Positions 5,866 to 9,452 of a DNA stretch of 9,452 bases are shown here, one piece after another. Under the pieces are notes generated by a model, which did no database searches, was not told the DNA's origin, and saw only the letters and a list, made by a program, of their open reading frames with translations. Location of the stretch: positions 1 through 9,452 of the forward strand of contig JALOSD010000090.1 of the NCBI GenBank assembly GCA_025458585.1. Direction: 5' to 3'. Origin of the DNA: Burkholderiaceae bacterium (GTDB lineage: Bacteria; Pseudomonadota; Gammaproteobacteria; Burkholderiales; Burkholderiaceae_C). Each line of letters starts with the position of its first letter. The stretch's first letter is position 1. Position numbers and translations under genes: made by a program.

Positions 5866-7155
5866 TCAGGGCGCTGAGTACGTCACGCGGTAGATCGCCC
5901 CGGCGAAGTCGTCGCTGATCAGCAGCGAGCCATCCTTCATCACGGCGACGTCGACCGGGCGGCCGCGGTAGATGCCGTTCTCGTCGAGCCAGCCCTGGGC
6001 GAAGACCTCGTGCTTGTCGGCCGTGCCGTCCGGCTTGAGGGAGACGAAATCGATCAGCGCGCCGCTGGGCTTCGTGCGGTTCCACGAGCCGTGGGCGGCC
6101 ACGAAGACGCCCCCCTGGTACTTGGCCGGGAACATCTTGCCGTTGTAGAACGTCATCCCGAGCTGAGCCTGGTGGGCCGGGAACTCGACCTGCGGCTTGG
6201 TCCACTGCGCCGGCGGGTTCATCCCCTTGAGGTCCGGCGCGGCCGAGGTGCCCGCGATCTGCACGTTGTTGCCGTGGATGAACGGGTAGCCGAAGTGCTC
6301 GCCGCCGGCCTTCGTGATGCGGTTGAGTTCGCCCGGCGGCGTGTCGTCGCCCATGCCGTCGGTCTGGTTGTCGGTGAACCAGACGGTCTTGTCCTTCGGG
6401 TTGATGTCCATGCCCACCGAGTTGCGCACCCCACGGGCGACGACCTCGCGCTTGGATCCGTCGAACGCGTTGAGCTTGATCATGCCGCCAATGCCGAGCT
6501 GCTCGTACAGCGCGACCTTCTCCTTCGGCTGGACGTTGAACGGCTGGCCCAGCGTGACGTACAGCATGCCGTTGTCGTCGACGCGGCAGGTGCGCGCGCC
6601 GTGGTTGTAGCTCTCCTCCTCGGGCGGGATCAGTTGGCCCTGCGGCACGACCTCGATCACCGCGACGTCCGGGCCCTCGTAGAAGAACTCGGCGGCCGGG
6701 AAGTTCAGCACGCGGTTGTGCTCGGCGACGATCAGGAAGCCGTCCTTGGTCCAGCACACGCCGTTCGGGTTCGTGAACTTCAGGCTCGGCGCGAAGCTCT
6801 TGACCTCGTCGGCGACGCCGTCGCTGTTGCGGTCGGTCACCGCCCAGACGGTCGTCTTGCGGGTGCCGACGAACAGCATGTTGGTCGACGGCGCCACGGC
6901 CATGTGGCGTGCGTCGGGCACGACGGCGAACAGCTCGATCTTGAAGCCCGGCGGCATCTTGATGCGCTTGAGGTTCTCGCGGATCGCGTCGGCGTTGCGG
7001 CCGCTTTGCGGCACGACCGGGATGTTCAGGTCGGTCGTCGCGACCTTCATCTGCTTGAGCTTCTCCAGGTTCTGCTGCGCGACGGCCGGCAAGGCGGCGG
7101 CACAGGCGATCGCGGCTATCGCGACCAGGCGCAGGGACCTGCGTTGTACTGACAT
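5866..7155 (-). CDS. Periplasmic PQQ-dependent sugar dehydrogenase, sorbosone dehydrogenase type
   Basis: The 429-residue protein is a secreted beta-propeller of the soluble aldose/L-sorbosone dehydrogenase family (COG2133-like), oxidising sugars or aldehydes with PQQ and calcium. A signal peptide ends at PAVA (about residue 26). Blade repeats are visible as MLFVGTR, GFLIVAEHNRVL, MLYVTLG, VWFTDNQTDG, GGVFVAAHGSWNR and GSLLISDDFAGAIYRVTY. H185 in SYNHGAR is the best match to the catalytic His of soluble glucose dehydrogenase. GELNRI, GGEHFGYP and GRPVDVAV are typical of the sorbosone-type branch. I chose the ATG at 7155 because it begins the signal peptide and has GAGGAGAG 5 nt upstream; the in-frame ATG at 7236 would add 27 residues that look non-coding. 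The PQQ receptor and cytochrome c downstream fit its cofactor and electron acceptor. Actual substrate is unknown. Confidence 0.88.
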   Translation of the reverse strand: MSVQRRSLRLVAIAAIACAAALPAVAQQNLEKLKQMKVATTDLNIPVVPQSGRNADAIRENLKRIKMPPGFKIELFAVVPDARHMAVAPSTNMLFVGTRKTTVWAVTDRNSDGVADEVKSFAPSLKFTNPNGVCWTKDGFLIVAEHNRVLNFPAAEFFYEGPDVAVIEVVPQGQLIPPEEESYNHGARTCRVDDNGMLYVTLGQPFNVQPKEKVALYEQLGIGGMIKLNAFDGSKREVVARGVRNSVGMDINPKDKTVWFTDNQTDGMGDDTPPGELNRITKAGGEHFGYPFIHGNNVQIAGTSAAPDLKGMNPPAQWTKPQVEFPAHQAQLGMTFYNGKMFPAKYQGGVFVAAHGSWNRTKPSGALIDFVSLKPDGTADKHEVFAQGWLDENGIYRGRPVDVAVMKDGSLLISDDFAGAIYRVTYSAP

Positions 7156-7160
7156 GGTGA

Positions 7161-7168
7161 CTCTCCTC
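7161..7168 (-). promoter_or_regulatory. Ribosome binding site fixing the dehydrogenase start
   Basis: On the minus strand this reads GAGGAGAG, a near-ideal Shine-Dalgarno, 5 nt before the ATG at 7155. It decides between that start and the longer in-frame ATG at 7236, which has no comparable site. Confidence 0.8.
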
Positions 7169-7299
7169 GATACGTTGGCATGAATGCCGCCAGAAGCGGC
7201 GGCGCCGATGCTGACACTTCGTATTCGGTATTCCATCTAGGGAACACCCGTACGCGGCGCGGCATCCCTAGGTCGCGGTCGCCAGGCGCCGCGCCGGCC
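7169..7299 (-). promoter_or_regulatory. Intergenic region with candidate operator and promoter for the PQQ dehydrogenase
   Basis: This spacer between the aldehyde dehydrogenase stop and the PQQ dehydrogenase is the longest in the minus-strand block and the only relatively AT-rich one. CTAGGGA (7237-7243) is inverted as TCCCTAG (7265-7271) across 21 bp, which could be a regulator site. Next to it, GTATTC occurs twice at 7-bp spacing (7221-7226, 7228-7233; GAATAC on the coding strand), and a 6-bp hairpin (7186-7191 with 7198-7203) lies in the presumed leader. No convincing -35/-10 pair was found, so the promoter assignment is tentative. Confidence 0.35.
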
Positions 7300-8754
7300 T
7301 CAGAACGGGTAGTGGCGTGGCTGCGTCTGCACCGTGATCCAGCGCAGCTCGGTGAACTCGGCGATGCCCGCCCTGCCGCCGAAGCGGCCGATGCCCGAGC
7401 CCTTGACGCCGCCGAAGGGCATCTGCGCCTCGTCGTGCACCGTCGGGCCGTTGACGTGGCAGATACCCGAGTCGATCTTGCGCGCGACGTTGAACGCACG
7501 CGCGATGTCGCGCCCGAACACCGCGGCGCTCAGGCCGTACTCGTTGTCGTTGGCGCAGGCGATCGCCTCCTCGACGCCCTTGACGCGCACGATCGCCTTG
7601 ACGGGGCCGAAGGTCTCCTCGCGGTAGATGCGCATCTCGGGCGTCACGTGGTCGAGCAGCGTGGCAGGCATCAGCGTGCTGTCGGCCTTGCCGCCGCACA
7701 CCAGCTTGGCGCCCTTGGCCAGCGCGTCGTCGATCAGCGCGTTGCAGTGCTCGACGGTGGGCATGCCGATCACCGAGCCGAGCACGACGGGCTCGGGCTT
7801 GCGCGGGTCGCCCAGCGGCAGGCTCTTGGCCTTGTCGGCGAACTTGCGCACGAACTCGTCGGCGACCTTCTGGTCGACGATGAGGCGCTCGGTCGACATG
7901 CAGATCTGGCCGCTGTTGGCGAAGCAGCCGAAGGCGGCGGCATTCACCGCGTCGTCGAGGTCGGCGTCGTCGAGGATCACCAGCGGCGCCTTGCCGCCGA
8001 GCTCGAGCACCACCGGCTTGAGGTACTTCGCGCAGGTCATCGCGATGATCTTGCCCACGCGCGTGCTGCCGGTGAAGTTGACGCGGCGCACCGCCGGGTG
8101 CGCGACCATCGCCTCGACCACCGCGCCGGCGTCGGCCGGCGCGTTGGTGATGTAGTTGACGACGCCGGGCGGGAAGCCCGCGTCCTGGAAGGCCTCGACG
8201 ATCAGCGCGTGCGTGCGCGGGCAGTTCTCGCTGCCCTTGAGGATCACGGTGTTGCCGCAGGCCAGCGGCGTGGCGATCGCGCGCACGCCGAGGATGATCG
8301 GCGCGTTCCACGGTGCGATGCCGAGCACGACGCCGGCGGGCTGGCGCACGCCCATCGCCAGCGAGCCGGGCACGTCGGAGGGGATCACTTCGCCTGCGAC
8401 CTGCGTCGTGAGCGCCGCGGCCTCGCGGATCATGCCGGCGGCGAGGAACACGTTGAAGCCGGCCCACATGCCGGTGGCGCCGGTCTCGGCCGGCACGGCC
8501 TCGACGAACTGCGGCGTCTTGGCCTCGAGCGCGTCCGCGGCTTTGAGCAGCAGCGCGCGGCGCTCGCTCGGGCCCTTTTCGCTCCAGGTCTTGAACGCCT
8601 CGGCGGCGGCCTCGACGGCCATCACGGCGTCGGCCGGCGAGCACGCCGGCGCACGCGTGGCGACGGTGCCGTCGAGCGGGTTGCGACGCTCGAAGGTGGC
8701 GTTCTTCTCGGCCGTCACCTTCAGGCCGTTGATCAGCATCGACAGGTCGGACAT
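7300..8754 (-). CDS. NAD(P)-dependent aldehyde dehydrogenase, salicylaldehyde/vanillin dehydrogenase type
   Basis: This full-length 484-residue enzyme of the aldehyde dehydrogenase superfamily oxidises an aldehyde to the acid in the cytosol. Key residues are visible: oxyanion-hole Asn N150 in APWNAPI, cofactor-binding K173 in VILKGSE, general base E251 in LELGGKAP, and catalytic thiol C285 in NSGQICMS. The EETFGPV motif and the C-terminal TQPRHYPF ending resemble salicylaldehyde, benzaldehyde and vanillin dehydrogenases. GAGGAGAA at 8759-8766 lies 4 nt upstream of the ATG. The gene begins 44 bp after a LivF-type ABC ATPase gene and precedes the PQQ dehydrogenase gene, so it may oxidise an imported aromatic aldehyde or an aldehyde derived from it. 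Substrate cannot be fixed from sequence. Confidence 0.9.
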   Translation of the reverse strand: MSDLSMLINGLKVTAEKNATFERRNPLDGTVATRAPACSPADAVMAVEAAAEAFKTWSEKGPSERRALLLKAADALEAKTPQFVEAVPAETGATGMWAGFNVFLAAGMIREAAALTTQVAGEVIPSDVPGSLAMGVRQPAGVVLGIAPWNAPIILGVRAIATPLACGNTVILKGSENCPRTHALIVEAFQDAGFPPGVVNYITNAPADAGAVVEAMVAHPAVRRVNFTGSTRVGKIIAMTCAKYLKPVVLELGGKAPLVILDDADLDDAVNAAAFGCFANSGQICMSTERLIVDQKVADEFVRKFADKAKSLPLGDPRKPEPVVLGSVIGMPTVEHCNALIDDALAKGAKLVCGGKADSTLMPATLLDHVTPEMRIYREETFGPVKAIVRVKGVEEAIACANDNEYGLSAAVFGRDIARAFNVARKIDSGICHVNGPTVHDEAQMPFGGVKGSGIGRFGGRAGIAEFTELRWITVQTQPRHYPF

Positions 8755-8777
8755 GGCGTTCTCCTCGTGAAGTTCGG

Positions 8778-8797
8778 CCCGGCGCGATGGCGCCGGG
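8778..8797 (-). terminator. Hairpin at the 3' end of the ABC ATPase gene
   Basis: CCCGGCGC (8778-8785) pairs perfectly with GCGCCGGG (8790-8797) around a GATG loop, starting 1 nt beyond the ATPase stop codon on the minus strand. No T-run follows, so full termination is doubtful. It could be a partial terminator or an RNA-processing or 3'-protecting structure separating the transporter and aldehyde dehydrogenase parts of one transcript. Confidence 0.45.
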
Positions 8798-8798
8798 A

Positions 8799-9452
8799 TC
8801 AGGCAGGCGCCGTCGCGCGGCGCCGGTGCGCCGCGTCGGCGGCGGTCGTGGTGTCGGACTCGGCGGCGCCGAGGTAGGCCTCGCGCACGACGCTCGAGCG
8901 CGCGAGCAGCTTCGCGGCGCCGCTGGCGACGAGCACGCCACGCTCGAGCACGTAGCCGCGGTCGGCCACGGCGAGCGCCTTCTTGACGTTCTGCTCGACC
9001 ATCAGCACCGTCGTGCCGGCGTCGGCGATGCGCCGCGCGATCGCGAGCAGCTCGTCGACCATCTTCGGCGCGAGGCCCAGCGACGGCTCGTCGAGCATCA
9101 GCAGGCGCGGGTGGCTGACCATCGCGCGCGCGACGGCGACCATCTGCTGCTCGCCGCCGCTCATCGTGCCGGCGAGCTGGTTGGCGCGCTCGCGCAGCTT
9201 GGGGAAGTTGGTGAAGGCCTCGTCGAGTCGGCGCGCGCGCTCGGCCTTGGGCACGAGCCAGCCGCCGAGCTCGAGGTTCTCGGTCACCGTCATCTGCGGG
9301 AACAGCTGCCGGCCCTCGGCCACCAGCGCGACGCCGGCACGCACGATCTCGTGCGTCTTCTCGGGCAGGTCGTCGCCGTCGAGCGTGACGATGCCGCGCC
9401 GCGGGATCAGCCCGGCCAGCGCCTTGAGCAGCGTCGTCTTGCCGGCCCCGTT
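8799..9452 (-). CDS. livF: LivF-type ABC transporter ATP-binding protein (5' end outside window)
   Basis: The open frame runs to the right edge, which cuts the gene within the Walker A motif (NGAGKTT starts at 9452), so perhaps 30-40 N-terminal residues are missing. Present are the Q-loop region (AEGRQLFPQMTVTENLELGG), the ABC signature MSGGEQQM, Walker B LLMLDEPSLGLAP, and VEQN where most ABC ATPases have a switch His. That last variation, together with overall layout, is typical of LivF, one of the two ATPases of the branched-chain amino acid/amide (HAAT) importers. The C-terminus carries an extra polar tail after YLG. In this family substrates also include urea, amides and aromatic acids, so branched-chain amino acids are only the default. 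The other subunit genes would be expected further right. Confidence 0.9.
   Translation of the reverse strand, partial: NGAGKTTLLKALAGLIPRRGIVTLDGDDLPEKTHEIVRAGVALVAEGRQLFPQMTVTENLELGGWLVPKAERARRLDEAFTNFPKLRERANQLAGTMSGGEQQMVAVARAMVSHPRLLMLDEPSLGLAPKMVDELLAIARRIADAGTTVLMVEQNVKKALAVADRGYVLERGVLVASGAAKLLARSSVVREAYLGAAESDTTTAADAAHRRRATAPA

Noticed and set aside
6010..7152. A 380-residue plus-strand frame opposite the PQQ dehydrogenase
   Set aside because: No recognisable family and composition typical of a shadow frame.
7156..7236. Longer start for the PQQ dehydrogenase at 7236
   Set aside because: It would put 27 residues before a clear signal peptide, while the ATG at 7155 has a strong ribosome site.
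7180..8877. Long frames on both strands over the aldehyde dehydrogenase (7180-8877 plus, 7268-8941 minus)
   Set aside because: Both are Arg/His/Asp-rich shadows; the dehydrogenase in its own frame has full family motifs.

Overview
This is a GC-rich, gene-dense chromosomal window with strong G/C bias at third codon positions. Protein families and codon use suggest a betaproteobacterium of the Burkholderiales, perhaps the Rubrivivax/Leptothrix/Ideonella side. That placement is inference, not shown directly. The window splits into two gene blocks that converge on a GC-rich hairpin near 3325-3346.

Plus strand, 1-3320: a purine-degradation-like block. It opens with the 3' half of an NCS2-family nucleobase permease. 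The reading frame is broken near 630 by what looks like a 17-nt loss. After a 124-bp spacer containing palindromes comes an 8-oxoguanine deaminase-type amidohydrolase, which would convert 8-oxoguanine to urate and ammonia. It overlaps by 4 nt an adducin-type class II aldolase homologue that appears to lack about 22 internal residues. A 4-oxalocrotonate-tautomerase-like protein with altered active-site positions follows. The two small enzymes have no known role in purine breakdown.

Minus strand, 9452-3356, read right to left: the 3' part of a LivF-type ABC ATPase, an aldehyde dehydrogenase of the salicylaldehyde/vanillin type, a periplasmic PQQ-dependent sorbosone/aldose-type dehydrogenase, a small c-type cytochrome, and a TonB-dependent receptor that closely resembles the E. 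coli PQQ receptor PqqU (formerly YncD). The last three make a coherent module. The receptor would bring PQQ into the periplasm, the dehydrogenase would use it there, and the cytochrome would accept the electrons. No PQQ biosynthesis gene is visible in the window, which fits scavenging of external PQQ. A strong hairpin followed by a T-rich tract separates the dehydrogenase from the cytochrome, and the cytochrome and receptor genes overlap by 65 nt.

The most interesting points are the PQQ scavenging-and-use module, the uncharacterised aldolase/tautomerase pair tied to 8-oxoguanine deaminase, and two apparent internal deletions in the purine block, which may be gene decay or assembly error. No RNA genes, CRISPR arrays, insertion sequences or prophage genes were seen.
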